A DNA stretch of 21,039 nt, from contig JBASNZ010000006.1 of assembly GCA_049657775.1 (NCBI GenBank), positions 1 through 21,039 of the forward strand, read 5' to 3'. This DNA comes from JBASNZ01 sp049657775 (lineage in GTDB: Bacteria > Actinomycetota > Coriobacteriia > Anaerosomatales > Anaerosomataceae). A program made the position numbers and the translations under genes. Of the stretch, positions 13,817 to 21,039 are shown one piece after another. The notes under the pieces were generated by a model that ran no database searches, was not told the origin of the DNA, and saw only the letters and a program-made list of their open reading frames with translations. Positions within the stretch are counted from its first letter, which is position 1. Every line of letters begins with the position of its first letter.

Positions 13817-16369
13817 TTACTCGCCCGCCGCCCCGCCGGCGGCGGAGCCGCGGGAACTCGACGAGGTGCTGCGGGCGGGCATGGATGCCTTCGGCTTCCT
13901 GGCGACGGGCGCCGCGGACGCGTTGACGGGCACGTGGCCCTTCGCAAAGGTGATCTGGCCATCAGTGACCTGGATCTCGATCACGTCACCGGGAAGCCAT
14001 GCGCCGGCAAGGATCTGCTCGGAGAGCGGGTCCTCGACATGGCGCTGGATCGCCCTGCGCAACGGACGCGCTCCGAGTGCCGGATCGTATCCCGCCTTTG
14101 CCAGCAACGTGCGTGCGTCCTGGTTGACCGTTATGCCGATGCCCTGGGACACGAGCTGGTCGCGAAGGCGTCCCACCATGAGATCCACGATCGATTCGAT
14201 TTCGGCGATGCTGAGGTCGTGGAACACGATGACCTCGTCGACGCGATTGAGCAGCTCGGGGCGGAACAGCTTCTTGAGCTCGCCGGTCACACGTTCCTTG
14301 AGCATCTCGTACGGCATGGCCCCGGCCTCTTGCATGGAGAAGCCGACGGCCTTTCCCTTGACAATGTCGCGGGCGCCGATGTTGCTGGTCATGATGATGA
14401 TCGCGTTCTTGAAGTCTACTTTGCGACCCTGCGCGTCCGTCAGGCGACCTTCTTCAAGTATCTGCAGCAGCACGTTGAAGACATCGGGGTGTGCTTTCTC
14501 GATCTCGTCGAACAAGATGACCGAATAGGGCTTGCGTCGCACGAGCTCGGTAAGCTGTCCGCCTTCGTCGAAGCCGACGTAACCGGGGGGCGAGCCGATG
14601 AGCCGCGACACTGTGTGCTTCTCCATGTACTCGGACATGTCGAGCTGGATGAGCGCGTCTTCGGTGCCGAACAGGAACTCGGCGAGCGACTTAGCAAGCT
14701 CGGTCTTGCCCACACCGGACGGCCCGAGGAAGATGAACGACCCCGCGGGGCGCGCGGGATCCTTGAGGCCCGCCCTGGTCCTGCGGATCGCCTTGCTGAC
14801 AGCGATGACGGCTTCGTCCTGTCCGACGATGCGCTCGTGGACGGAGGTCTCCATGCGGAGCAGCTTCTGCGTCTCCTCCTCGGTGAGGCTGGCGACCGGG
14901 ATGCCGGTCCACATCGACACGACTTCTGCGATCTCGCGCTCGGTGACCTCGACGACCCGGGTGTTGTCGGGCTTGAGCCACTCCTCTTCCATCGCGCGCT
15001 TCTCGGCGAGCGTGTGCTTCTCCTTGTCGCGAAGGCTCGCGGCCTTCTCGAACTCCTGCGCCTCGATCGCGGCTTCCTTCTCCTGGCGCACCTGCTTGAG
15101 GCGCTCTTCGACCTCGCGGATACCCGGAGGCGCGGTCATCATCTTGATGCGCATCTTCGAGCCCGCCTCATCGATGAGGTCGATGGCCTTGTCCGGCAGG
15201 AAGCGGTCCGATATATACCGGCCGGCAAGCGTGGCTGCGGCGTCGACGGCGGCGTCCGTGATGGAGACACGGTGGTGCGCCTCGTAGCGGTCACGCAGTC
15301 CGAATAGGATCTCTTTGGTCTCCTCGACCGTGGGCTCGCCGACCATGATCGGCTGGAACCTGCGCTCGAGCGCCGGATCCTTCTCGACGTACTTGCGGTA
15401 CTCGTCGAGCGTGGTAGCGCCTATCGTCTGGAGCTCGCCGCGCGCCAGCGCCGGCTTGATGATGCTGGCAGCGTCTATCGCTCCCTCTGCGGCACCCGCA
15501 CCGACGAGCGTGTGCATCTCGTCGACGAACAGGATGACGTCGCCGCGCTCTCGAATCTCCTTCATGACCTTCTTGAGGCGCTCCTCGAACTCGCCGCGGT
15601 ACTTGCTCCCTGCCACGAGCGCGGCCAGGTCGAGCGTATAGAGGTGCTTGTCGCGGATGGTCTCGGGGACCTCGTCGCGCGCGATCTTCTGGGCGAGACC
15701 TTCGACGACGGCGGTCTTACCCACGCCCGGCTCGCCGATGAGGACAGGGTTGTTCTTTGTGCGGCGCGAGAGGATCTGCATGACCCGCTCGATCTCCTGC
15801 GAGCGTCCGACGACCGGGTCGAGCTTGCCCTCGTTCGCGGCCCGCGTGAGGTTGCGACCGAACTCGTCGAGCAGCGCTCCGGATTCGCCGCGTCCACCGC
15901 GGCGCTCCTCGGCTTGCTCGGACTGCTTTCCGTAGTAGCCGGAGAGCAATTGGATAACGGCCGAGCGGACCTTCTCAAGATCCGCGCCCAGGTTGAGCAG
16001 CACCTGCGCCGCCACTCCCTCGCCCTCGCGGATGAGACCGAGCAGGATATGCTCGGTGCCGATGTAGTTATGACCAAGCTGGAGCGCCTCGCGAAGCGAG
16101 AGTTCAAGCACCTTCTTGGCGCGAGGCGTGAACGGGATGTGTCCCGTCGGAACGTAGGTCCCGCGACCGATGAGCTCCTCCACCTGCTGATGGACGTCCT
16201 CCAGCGAGATGCTGAGGCTCTCCAGCGCCTTGGCGGCAATGCCGTCCTGCTCGCGAATGAGGCCGAGCAGCAGGTGTTCGGTGCCGATGTAGTTCTGATT
16301 GAGCATGCGCGCCTCTTCTTGCGCATACACAACGACCCTGCGGGCCTTCTCGGTGAATCTCTCAAACAT
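13817..16369 (-). CDS. clpC: AAA+ chaperone ClpC (ATPase subunit of Clp protease)
   Basis: An 850-residue Hsp100 unfoldase that feeds proteins to ClpP. Domains in order: two Clp N repeats (about 1-145, each with an N-Y-I-G-T-E-H motif), AAA-1 with Walker A GEPGVGKT (212-219), a UVR/M-domain coiled-coil region (KEAAIEAQEFEKAASLRDKE, about 430-450), AAA-2 with Walker A GPSGVGKT, and a ClpP-docking VGF loop in GKAVGFSM. The C-terminal 25 residues are a Ser/Ala/Gly/Arg-rich tail outside the conserved core. ATG at 16369 has AGAGG about 10 nt upstream. It starts a probable clpC-radA-disA operon. In Firmicutes ctsR-mcsA-mcsB precede it; here lysS does, so arginine-phosphate targeting by McsB is not indicated locally. 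Confidence 0.97.
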   Translation of the reverse strand: MFERFTEKARRVVVYAQEEARMLNQNYIGTEHLLLGLIREQDGIAAKALESLSISLEDVHQQVEELIGRGTYVPTGHIPFTPRAKKVLELSLREALQLGHNYIGTEHILLGLIREGEGVAAQVLLNLGADLEKVRSAVIQLLSGYYGKQSEQAEERRGGRGESGALLDEFGRNLTRAANEGKLDPVVGRSQEIERVMQILSRRTKNNPVLIGEPGVGKTAVVEGLAQKIARDEVPETIRDKHLYTLDLAALVAGSKYRGEFEERLKKVMKEIRERGDVILFVDEMHTLVGAGAAEGAIDAASIIKPALARGELQTIGATTLDEYRKYVEKDPALERRFQPIMVGEPTVEETKEILFGLRDRYEAHHRVSITDAAVDAAATLAGRYISDRFLPDKAIDLIDEAGSKMRIKMMTAPPGIREVEERLKQVRQEKEAAIEAQEFEKAASLRDKEKHTLAEKRAMEEEWLKPDNTRVVEVTEREIAEVVSMWTGIPVASLTEEETQKLLRMETSVHERIVGQDEAVIAVSKAIRRTRAGLKDPARPAGSFIFLGPSGVGKTELAKSLAEFLFGTEDALIQLDMSEYMEKHTVSRLIGSPPGYVGFDEGGQLTELVRRKPYSVILFDEIEKAHPDVFNVLLQILEEGRLTDAQGRKVDFKNAIIIMTSNIGARDIVKGKAVGFSMQEAGAMPYEMLKERVTGELKKLFRPELLNRVDEVIVFHDLSIAEIESIVDLMVGRLRDQLVSQGIGITVNQDARTLLAKAGYDPALGARPLRRAIQRHVEDPLSEQILAGAWLPGDVIEIQVTDGQITFAKGHVPVNASAAPVARKPKASMPARSTSSSSRGSAAGGAAGE

Positions 16370-16426
16370 GGCGGATCGCCTCTCTATCGTTGACGCTGCC
16401 AGTGCAGCGGAACTGTCGCAGTGTCT

Positions 16427-16455
16427 ATTCTACCCCCGTTGGCCGACACGTCGGA
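16427..16455 (-). promoter_or_regulatory. clpC promoter with overlapping palindrome
   Basis: TAGAAT (16427-16432, 5 of 6) is a good -10. The -35 position holds a weak TCCGAC or CCGACG, overlapping a palindrome with 5-bp arms CCGAC and GTCGG separated by 2 nt (16443-16454). A palindrome on a weak -35 is a plausible regulator site. It does not match the CtsR heptad repeat or the HspR HAIR element. Confidence 0.55.
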
Positions 16456-16534
16456 GGTTGGACTCGTGGGAGCAAGCATGATGCCATAGATATGAGCGAG
16501 GCGCACTCAGATGCAGCAGTCGCGGCACACGACT

Positions 16535-16642
16535 GGAGTGCCGAAGCGAGCACTCCGCACCCGCACATCAAGTGGAGGTACCGAAGCGAGCACTCCGCAG
16601 CCGCGAAGCGGCGAGGACCGCGAGTGGAGGTGCCTCCGCTCG
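16535..16642. repeat. Intergenic stem-loop repeat cluster between lysS and clpC
   Basis: A 19-nt core CCGAAGCGAGCACTCCGCA occurs twice with exact 40-nt period (16541-16559 and 16581-16599), each preceded by TGGAG and followed by CCGC one base later. The first copy folds with a 7-bp stem GGAGTGC/GCACTCC and an 8-nt loop (16535-16556). A third related hairpin CGAGTGGAGG/CCTCCGCTCG (16621-16642) has a 10-bp stem with one wobble. The rest of the 304-nt gap (16370-16673) holds only the clpC promoter. Looks like a dispersed intergenic repeat family or a structured 3' end for lysS. Confidence 0.7.
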
Positions 16643-16673
16643 ATGGCCTACGGTGCTGGCGTGCAGAGCGTGG

Positions 16674-18176
16674 CTACGACTCCGGACGCAGATGCGGAAA
16701 CAGCAGCACGTCTCGGATAGACGCGCTGTCGGTGAGAAGCATGACGAGACGGTCGATGCCGATGCCCATTCCTCCCGCTGGCGGCATGCCGTACTCCATG
16801 GCCCGCAGGTAGTCCTCGTCGTACCCCATGGCCTCGTCGTCGCCGGTAGCCTTAGCCTCGATCTGAGCCGCGAAGCGCTCGCGCTGATCGACCGGGTCGA
16901 TGAGTTCGGAGAACGCGTTCGCAAACTCCCGACCGGTGATGATGAGTTCAAACCGCTCGGTAAGCTCGGGTTCGGTCGGCTTCTTGCGCGCCAGCGGCGA
17001 GGTCTCCAGCGGGTACTCGGTCACGAAGGTCGGCTGAACGAGCGTGTGCTCAACGAGCTTCTCGAACAACTCGGTGATGAGCTTGCCTTTGCCCCAGGAC
17101 TTCTCCACCGGAACGCCGTGCTTTGCACACAGCGCCCGCAGTTCGTCGAGTGACCGCGCGAACGAGACGTCCTCGCCCGCGGCCTCTGTCGTGAGCGAGA
17201 TCATCGTGCGCCGTGGCCACGGCGGCGTCAGATCGAGCGTCGTCCCCTGGTACTCGAGCTCGAGCGTGCCCAGGACAGCCTCGGCAGCCGCGATAACGAT
17301 TCCCTCAGTGAGGTCCATCATGCCGTCGATGTTCGTGAATGCCTGATACGCCTCAAGCATCGTGAACTCGGGGTTGTGTCTGACCGAGATGCCTTCGTTG
17401 CGGAACGACCGGTTGATCTCGTACACGCGCTCGAAACCACCGACCAGAAGACGCTTGAGATAGAGCTCGGGCGCGATGCGAAGGTAGAGGTCCATGTCGA
17501 GCGTGTTGTGATGCGTGACGAACGGACGGGCCGTCGCGCCACCCGGGATCGGGTGGAGCATCGGCGTCTCGACCTCGACGAAGCCCTGCGAATCCATGTA
17601 GCGGCGAATCGCAGAGATACTCTTGAATCGTGCTTCGAAGACGCTGCGGACCTCGGGATTGGCCACCAGATCGATGTAACGCTGGCGGTACCTGGTTTCA
17701 ACGTCGCTCAATCCGTGGAACTTCTCGGGCAACGGACGAAGGGATTTCGACAGCAGCGTGACGTCCGTGGGGACGACCGAGAGCTCGCCGCGACGCGTGC
17801 GAGACACCGTGCCGCGCGCGCCGACCCAGTCTCCGACGTCGAGATCCACGACACGCCGGAACTCGTCGTCGCCAAGGACGTTCACCCGGCAAAAGAGCTG
17901 GATCTCGCCCGAGCCGTCACGTACCACGACGAATGCGATCTTGCCCTGATCACGCTTCGCGATGATCCTGCCCGCGACGGCGACCACCACGTCGGTGTCG
18001 GCTCCGTCTTCAAGGTCGCCCCACGTAGCCTGGACCTCAGCGATCGTATGTGTGCGATCGAACCGATCCTTGAAGGGCTCCTCGCCCGAGGCGCGCAGGC
18101 TCGCGAGCTTGGAGGACCGCACCGCGAACGGGTCGTCACTGACGCCGATCTCGGGGGTATGGTCGTCTGAAGGCAT
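16674..18176 (-). CDS. lysS: Lysyl-tRNA synthetase, class II
   Basis: A 500-residue class II enzyme that charges tRNA-Lys. An N-terminal OB-fold anticodon-binding domain (about 60-160, with VVAVAGRIIAKRDQGKIAFV) is followed by the catalytic core: motif 1 region YMDSQGFVEVETPMLH, motif 2 FRNEGISVRHNPEFTMLE and motif 3 GMPPAGGMGIGIDRLVMLL, all intact. ATG at 18176 is 3 nt after the greA stop with only a weak ribosome site, so translation is likely coupled to greA. greA-lysS adjacency upstream of the clpC block is also seen in other Gram-positive genomes. Confidence 0.97.
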   Translation of the reverse strand: MPSDDHTPEIGVSDDPFAVRSSKLASLRASGEEPFKDRFDRTHTIAEVQATWGDLEDGADTDVVVAVAGRIIAKRDQGKIAFVVVRDGSGEIQLFCRVNVLGDDEFRRVVDLDVGDWVGARGTVSRTRRGELSVVPTDVTLLSKSLRPLPEKFHGLSDVETRYRQRYIDLVANPEVRSVFEARFKSISAIRRYMDSQGFVEVETPMLHPIPGGATARPFVTHHNTLDMDLYLRIAPELYLKRLLVGGFERVYEINRSFRNEGISVRHNPEFTMLEAYQAFTNIDGMMDLTEGIVIAAAEAVLGTLELEYQGTTLDLTPPWPRRTMISLTTEAAGEDVSFARSLDELRALCAKHGVPVEKSWGKGKLITELFEKLVEHTLVQPTFVTEYPLETSPLARKKPTEPELTERFELIITGREFANAFSELIDPVDQRERFAAQIEAKATGDDEAMGYDEDYLRAMEYGMPPAGGMGIGIDRLVMLLTDSASIRDVLLFPHLRPES

Positions 18177-18179
18177 GTG

Positions 18180-18653
18180 CTAGTTGGTGATCGAGATGAT
18201 CTCGTACTCGATGACCGCACCCCGGGGGGTCGTGACGCGCACGGCCTCGCCCTTCCTTTTGCCCATGACCGCCTGCCCGACCGGCGATTCGTTGGAGATG
18301 CGGCTGTGCACCGGGTCTGCCTCGGCCGACCCTACAAGCTGGTAGGTATGCACGTCTCCGGAGCCGGTCTCCTTGAGCTCCACTTTCGAGCCCAGGGTGA
18401 CCTTGGTCTTGGACTTGGGTGACTGGATGATCGTCGCGTGTGCGAGGATCGCATTGACCTCGATGATGCGGCTCTCCACCCAGGCCTGCTCGTTCTTGGC
18501 ATCGTCGTATTCGGAATTCTCAGAGATGTCCCCGAACTCCTTCGCCTCTTTGATGCGCTCGCCGACTTCGCGGCGGCGAACCGTCTCAAGGTGGATGAGT
18601 TCTTGTTCGAGGCGCGCCTGGCCCTCGGGGGTGAGGGCGACTTCCTTTTGCAT
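18180..18653 (-). CDS. greA: Transcription elongation factor GreA
   Basis: A 157-residue factor that rescues backtracked RNA polymerase by stimulating transcript cleavage. The N-terminal antiparallel coiled coil contains the acidic tip motif GDISENSEYDDAKNEQAWVE, whose Asp and Glu act at the polymerase active centre. The C-terminal FKBP-like domain ends with SPVGQAVMGKRKGEAVRVTT. ATG at 18653 is chosen over the longer open frame because it has GGGAG 6 nt upstream and begins at the family start (MQKEVALTPEGQARLEQEL). First gene of a greA-lysS unit with its own candidate promoter. Confidence 0.96.
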   Translation of the reverse strand: MQKEVALTPEGQARLEQELIHLETVRRREVGERIKEAKEFGDISENSEYDDAKNEQAWVESRIIEVNAILAHATIIQSPKSKTKVTLGSKVELKETGSGDVHTYQLVGSAEADPVHSRISNESPVGQAVMGKRKGEAVRVTTPRGAVIEYEIISITN

Positions 18654-18721
18654 CTGCGCTCCCACTCGCTCGTCGTTCGCGTCGGACACGTCGCGCTCCG
18701 GTGCCCGAAAACGCTCGTGAG

Positions 18722-18749
18722 AGTATACATCATACGCACGCGCGCACAA
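18722..18749 (-). promoter_or_regulatory. Promoter of greA-lysS
   Basis: On minus, TATACT (18722-18727, 5 of 6) is a good -10, with TTGTGC (18744-18749) 16 nt upstream as a partial -35. The start would be about 60 nt before the greA ATG. Confidence 0.6.
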
Positions 18750-18769
18750 GACGGGGCTAGAGAGACACC

Positions 18770-18792
18770 AGAAGGCGCCAGCGGCGCCCTCT
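18770..18792 (-). terminator. Hairpin downstream of tatA
   Basis: Arms AGAAGGCGCC (18770-18779) and GGCGCCCTCT (18783-18792) pair with one mismatch around a 3-nt loop. It lies 24 nt past the tatA stop and is followed on minus by a pyrimidine-rich tail (TGGTGTCTCTCT). Probable terminator separating tatA from greA. Confidence 0.6.
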
Positions 18793-18816
18793 CGTGCAGG
18801 TGTTCGATCTCCGAGA

Positions 18817-19041
18817 CTACTCTTCGTCGTCAGCAGGCTTCTCGGCCTTCTCGGCCTTAGCAACCGGCTTGGGTTCATCTTCTTCGTCGTCCAGCTTGCC
18901 TTCCATGCCCTCTCTGAGGGCCTTGGCGGACTTGCCGAACATCTTCGCGAGCTTCGGAAGCTGCGAGGGGCCGAAGAGCAGCAGGATGATGGCGAGCACG
19001 ATGAGCAGCTCGGAACCGCCCGGGAGACCGAATACAGCCAT
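18817..19041 (-). CDS. tatA: Twin-arginine translocase subunit TatA/TatE
   Basis: A 74-residue membrane protein; TatA oligomers form the channel by which the Tat system exports folded proteins. It has a short periplasmic N terminus (MAVFGLPGGSE), one membrane helix (LLIVLAIILLLF), the FGPSQLPKLAKMFGKS hinge and amphipathic helix, and a highly acidic and Lys/Ala-rich C-terminal tail. ATG at 19041 has AGGAGG 5 nt upstream; the frame is open further up but without homology. No tatC is in the window. It lies between rex and greA as a small independent gene. Confidence 0.94.
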   Translation of the reverse strand: MAVFGLPGGSELLIVLAIILLLFGPSQLPKLAKMFGKSAKALREGMEGKLDDEEDEPKPVAKAEKAEKPADDEE

Positions 19042-19098
19042 AAAGTCCTCCTTGGTACGACCAGGCTCGCGGTTACCGGCCGTCGAGCCCCACAAGAC

Positions 19099-19121
19099 CG
19101 AAGGTTAGATTACCACCTTCG
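19099..19121 (-). promoter_or_regulatory. Hairpin between rex and tatA
   Basis: A 7-bp perfect stem CGAAGGT/ACCTTCG with a 9-nt loop, 28 nt past the rex stop and 58 nt before the tatA start. No T run follows. The loop contains TAATCT, a possible -10 for tatA without a recognisable -35. Weak rex terminator or tatA leader element. Confidence 0.35.
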
Positions 19122-19148
19122 CGTTCCCATAGCCACGGCGAACACCAC

Positions 19149-19799
19149 CTAGACGTGTCGTGTGCCGTCCGTCCGCGACAGGTAGTACAGGGTGTGTAGC
19201 AATTCGTGGACCGGGTCCGTGTTGTGCAGCGTGACGTCTGCCGGAACACGCACGATCATCGGTGTGTAGTTGAGGATGATCCGGACTCCTGCCGACGTCA
19301 GCATGTCGGCGACCTGCTGCGCTGCGGCAGGCGGCACGGCGATGACGCCGATGCGGATGTTCTGGTCGTCGACCGTGCGCGGCAGTTCGTCGACATGCTG
19401 CACGATGATGTCGCCCATGCGATGCCCCACGCGGCGGGAATCGTTATCGAACACCGCCGTGACATGGAATCCATGCTGTCGCAGACCGTTGTAATTGGCG
19501 ATCGCGGCACCAAGGTGACCCGCTCCCACCAGTGCCAGTCTGTGAACGTGATCGGCCCCGAGGATGCGCTGGATGCGGTCGACGAGCGTTACGATGTCGT
19601 ACCCCACACCCCGCTTCCCGAAAGAGCCGAAGTGCGTGAGGTCCCGACGGATCTGCGCCGGATTGATGTCGGTGAGCTCTCCAAGGCGCGCCGACGAGAC
19701 CGTCCCCTGCCCGTCCTGGCGCAGCTGGATCAAGACGCCGAGGTACATGGGCAGACGCTCGATGACGCCTTCGGGAATCCTGCGAGGTTCTGGGTCCAC
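19149..19799 (-). CDS. rex: Redox-sensing transcriptional repressor Rex
   Basis: A 216-residue repressor that senses the NADH/NAD+ ratio and controls fermentation and respiration genes. The N-terminal winged helix contains QIRRDLTHFGSFGKRGVGY, the highly conserved Rex DNA-reading segment. The Rossmann domain has the dinucleotide loop VGAGHLGAAIANY and, after strand two, VFDNDSRRVG. The C terminus HELLHTLYYLSR is the domain-swapped helix. GTG at 19799 gives the normal family length, with AGGA about 9 nt upstream. It suits an anaerobic or facultative lifestyle. A candidate autoregulatory site lies in its promoter. Confidence 0.95.
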   Translation of the reverse strand: MDPEPRRIPEGVIERLPMYLGVLIQLRQDGQGTVSSARLGELTDINPAQIRRDLTHFGSFGKRGVGYDIVTLVDRIQRILGADHVHRLALVGAGHLGAAIANYNGLRQHGFHVTAVFDNDSRRVGHRMGDIIVQHVDELPRTVDDQNIRIGVIAVPPAAAQQVADMLTSAGVRIILNYTPMIVRVPADVTLHNTDPVHELLHTLYYLSRTDGTRHV

Positions 19800-19832
19800 G
19801 GAGCGATCCTGTCTTCCGGCGCCGACTCTGCA

Positions 19833-19862
19833 ATGGTAACCGCCAGTTACAAAGTCCGGCAA
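19833..19862 (-). promoter_or_regulatory. rex promoter with internal inverted repeat
   Basis: On minus, -35 TTGCCG (19857-19862) and -10 TACCAT (19833-19838), each 4 of 6, are 18 nt apart. Between and overlapping them is GTAAC-N5-GTTAC (19836-19850). The left half reads TTGTAAC, close to the TTGTGAA half-site of Rex operators; the right half and spacing match less well. Autoregulation is inference. Confidence 0.5.
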
Positions 19863-19872
19863 CCAGGATTCT

Positions 19873-20991
19873 TCACTCCGGCGTCTGAGAACGCAGAAGT
19901 CGTATGACATCGGCCCGGGTGACGATCCCGGCAAGGCGGCCGTCCTCCACTACGAGGACCGCTCCCGGTCCGCTCGGTTCGAGCCTGGCGAGCACGTGGT
20001 CGACGCTGGTATCAGGCGTGGCGACTACTTCGGCAAGATCGCGCGTGCACACCTCCGCGACCGTCACATCCGCCCATCGGGCCCGTGGCACATCCCGCGC
20101 GGACTGCAACTCCACCAGACCGATGACGTGCCCACCGTCCACCACCGGATACCTGGAGTGCCGTCCGCCAAGGAAGTATGAGTGCGCCATCTCCTCGAGC
20201 GTGGTATCTCCGGGGACGGTCGTAACCGGAGACGACATCACGCTCGAGAGCGGTACGTTGGACAGACGGGTTCGCACGACTTGTTGTTGGTATGCCACAG
20301 CGGCCAGTGATGCCAGGAACCACCCGATGACCGCGAACCAGATCAGATCGAGGGTCCCTCGCAATACGCCCAGCACCGCGATCGAGACGAGAAGATAGCC
20401 GATGGCCTGTCCCGCACGGCTGGCCCACCTGGTCGCCTTGAGGACGTCTCCAGTGATCGCCCACAGGATCGAGCGAAGCACCCGTCCCCCGTCCAGCGGA
20501 AATCCGGGAAGCAGATTGAAGATCGCGACCGAGAAGTTGATGAACGCCAGGTAGTTGAGCGGGACGAGAATGAGGGGCGACGCGTTCTTTCCGAGCACGG
20601 AGAGCGTGAGAAGTCCCGCGCCTCCCAGTACCAGGCTCATCGCCGGTCCCGCGGTGGCCATCAGGAACTCCTGGCGCGGTCCCCGGGGCTCCTCGTCCAT
20701 CTGCGACACGCCGCCGAAAGCGAAGAGCGTGATCTTGGATATCCGGAGCCCGCCAGCGCGCGCAACGATCGAGTGGGCGAACTCGTGGATGACGATGGAG
20801 CCGAAGAAGGCGATGCTCGTGACCATCGCGAGCGCTACGTACACGACGGTGCCGCGCCCGGGCAGGGCCGCGGGAAGATAGCTGGTGGTGAGGCTGGCTG
20901 CGACCAGAAAGAAGATCAGGAACCAGCTGGCATTGACCTCCAGCGGTATGCCGAACAACGTGCCGATGCGGAATGCGGGCAGATTGAACAT
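19873..20991 (-). CDS. Site-2-type M50 membrane metalloprotease with CBS domain pair
   Basis: A 372-residue intramembrane zinc protease of the M50B family that contains CBS domains. The zinc motif HEFAH (69-73) lies in a membrane helix, and the third ligand is Asp167 in NLLPGFPLDGGR. About six membrane helices fill residues 20-225. The cytoplasmic C-terminal third is two CBS motifs (PLSSVMSSPVTTVPGDTTLE and VAEVCTRDLAEVVATPDTSV), which in other proteins bind adenine nucleotides and gate activity. ATG at 20991 is preceded by GGGGGG at 4 nt; a TTG at 21003 is an alternative start. The substrate is unknown; no anti-sigma or sigma factor lies beside it. It is 73 nt upstream of rex. Confidence 0.94.
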   Translation of the reverse strand: MFNLPAFRIGTLFGIPLEVNASWFLIFFLVAASLTTSYLPAALPGRGTVVYVALAMVTSIAFFGSIVIHEFAHSIVARAGGLRISKITLFAFGGVSQMDEEPRGPRQEFLMATAGPAMSLVLGGAGLLTLSVLGKNASPLILVPLNYLAFINFSVAIFNLLPGFPLDGGRVLRSILWAITGDVLKATRWASRAGQAIGYLLVSIAVLGVLRGTLDLIWFAVIGWFLASLAAVAYQQQVVRTRLSNVPLSSVMSSPVTTVPGDTTLEEMAHSYFLGGRHSRYPVVDGGHVIGLVELQSARDVPRARWADVTVAEVCTRDLAEVVATPDTSVDHVLARLEPSGPGAVLVVEDGRLAGIVTRADVIRLLRSQTPE

Positions 20992-21008
20992 CTCGCCCCC
21001 CAAGAGAC

Positions 21009-21037
21009 GGACGGGGCCGACCAGGTCGACCCCGTCC
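21009..21037. terminator. Strong hairpin just upstream of the M50 protease gene
   Basis: A 14-bp stem (GGACGGGGCCGACC with GGTCGACCCCGTCC, one wobble on the minus-strand RNA) with an apparent 1-nt loop, so the top pairs must open. On minus the tail is GTCTCTTGG, only partly T-rich. It is either the terminator of an unseen upstream gene or a structured leader directly ahead of the protease start. Confidence 0.5.
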
Positions 21038-21039
21038 CC

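Noticed and set aside
13622..15307. 561-codon plus-strand frame opposite clpC and radA
   Set aside because: Antisense shadow of ClpC and RadA; no domain and composition typical of GC-rich complement frames.
16535..16642. CRISPR array
   Set aside because: Only two true repeat copies, a spacer that is itself partly repeat-like, and no cas genes.
19800..19934. Extended N terminus for Rex
   Set aside because: It would include the predicted promoter and the end of the protease gene. GTG at 19799 gives the usual Rex length.

Overview
The window looks like the chromosome of a high-GC bacterium, most likely a deep actinobacterial lineage such as Coriobacteriia. This is an inference from the GC-rich coding sequence, gene order and protein families; a high-GC Firmicute cannot be excluded. 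Almost everything is on the minus strand and is core housekeeping. Read in the direction of transcription (high to low coordinates), the order is: M50 site-2-type protease with CBS domains, rex, tatA, greA, lysS, clpC, radA, disA, a yacL-type PIN/TRAM protein, ispD, ispF, cysE, cysS, rlmB, yacP (rae1), a sigH/spo0H-like sigma factor, tRNA-Thr(TGT), then tRNA-Tyr, tRNA-Thr(GGT), tRNA-Met and the 5' part of tuf, which runs off the left edge.

The stretch from clpC to sigH (4.6-16.4 kb) follows the classic Bacillus order clpC-radA-disA-yacL-ispD-ispF-(gltX)-cysE-cysS-(mrnC)-rlmB-yacP-sigH, but gltX, mrnC and the ctsR-mcsA-mcsB genes are absent from their usual positions. Genes here are tightly packed, with 1-5 nt gaps or short overlaps, so translational coupling is likely. 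Candidate promoters are seen before clpC, before the yacL-type gene, before sigH, and before each of the two tRNA units. The block joins proteolysis (ClpC), DNA repair and c-di-AMP signalling (RadA, DisA), isoprenoid precursor synthesis (IspD, IspF), cysteine synthesis and charging (CysE, CysS), rRNA methylation (RlmB), mRNA surveillance (YacP/Rae1) and a stress or developmental sigma factor.

The one accessory-looking region is 0.86-4.4 kb, lying between tRNA-Thr(TGT) and the tRNA-tuf operon. It has two divergent gene pairs. On plus are a DUF3307 membrane protein and a membrane-anchored class III nucleotide cyclase. On minus are a stand-alone cyclic-nucleotide-binding domain protein and an unrecognised protein with a faint PD-(D/E)XK-nuclease-like signature. 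Together they look like a self-contained cyclic-nucleotide signalling module. The cyclase keeps its metal-binding and transition-state residues but departs from the usual base-selecting residues, so its product is uncertain.

Non-coding structure includes four tRNA genes with encoded CCA, a cluster of stem-loop repeats with a 40-nt period between lysS and clpC, an inverted repeat in the rex promoter, a palindrome at the clpC promoter, strong palindromes in the tuf leader, and hairpins before the M50 protease gene, in the tatA leader and after tatA.
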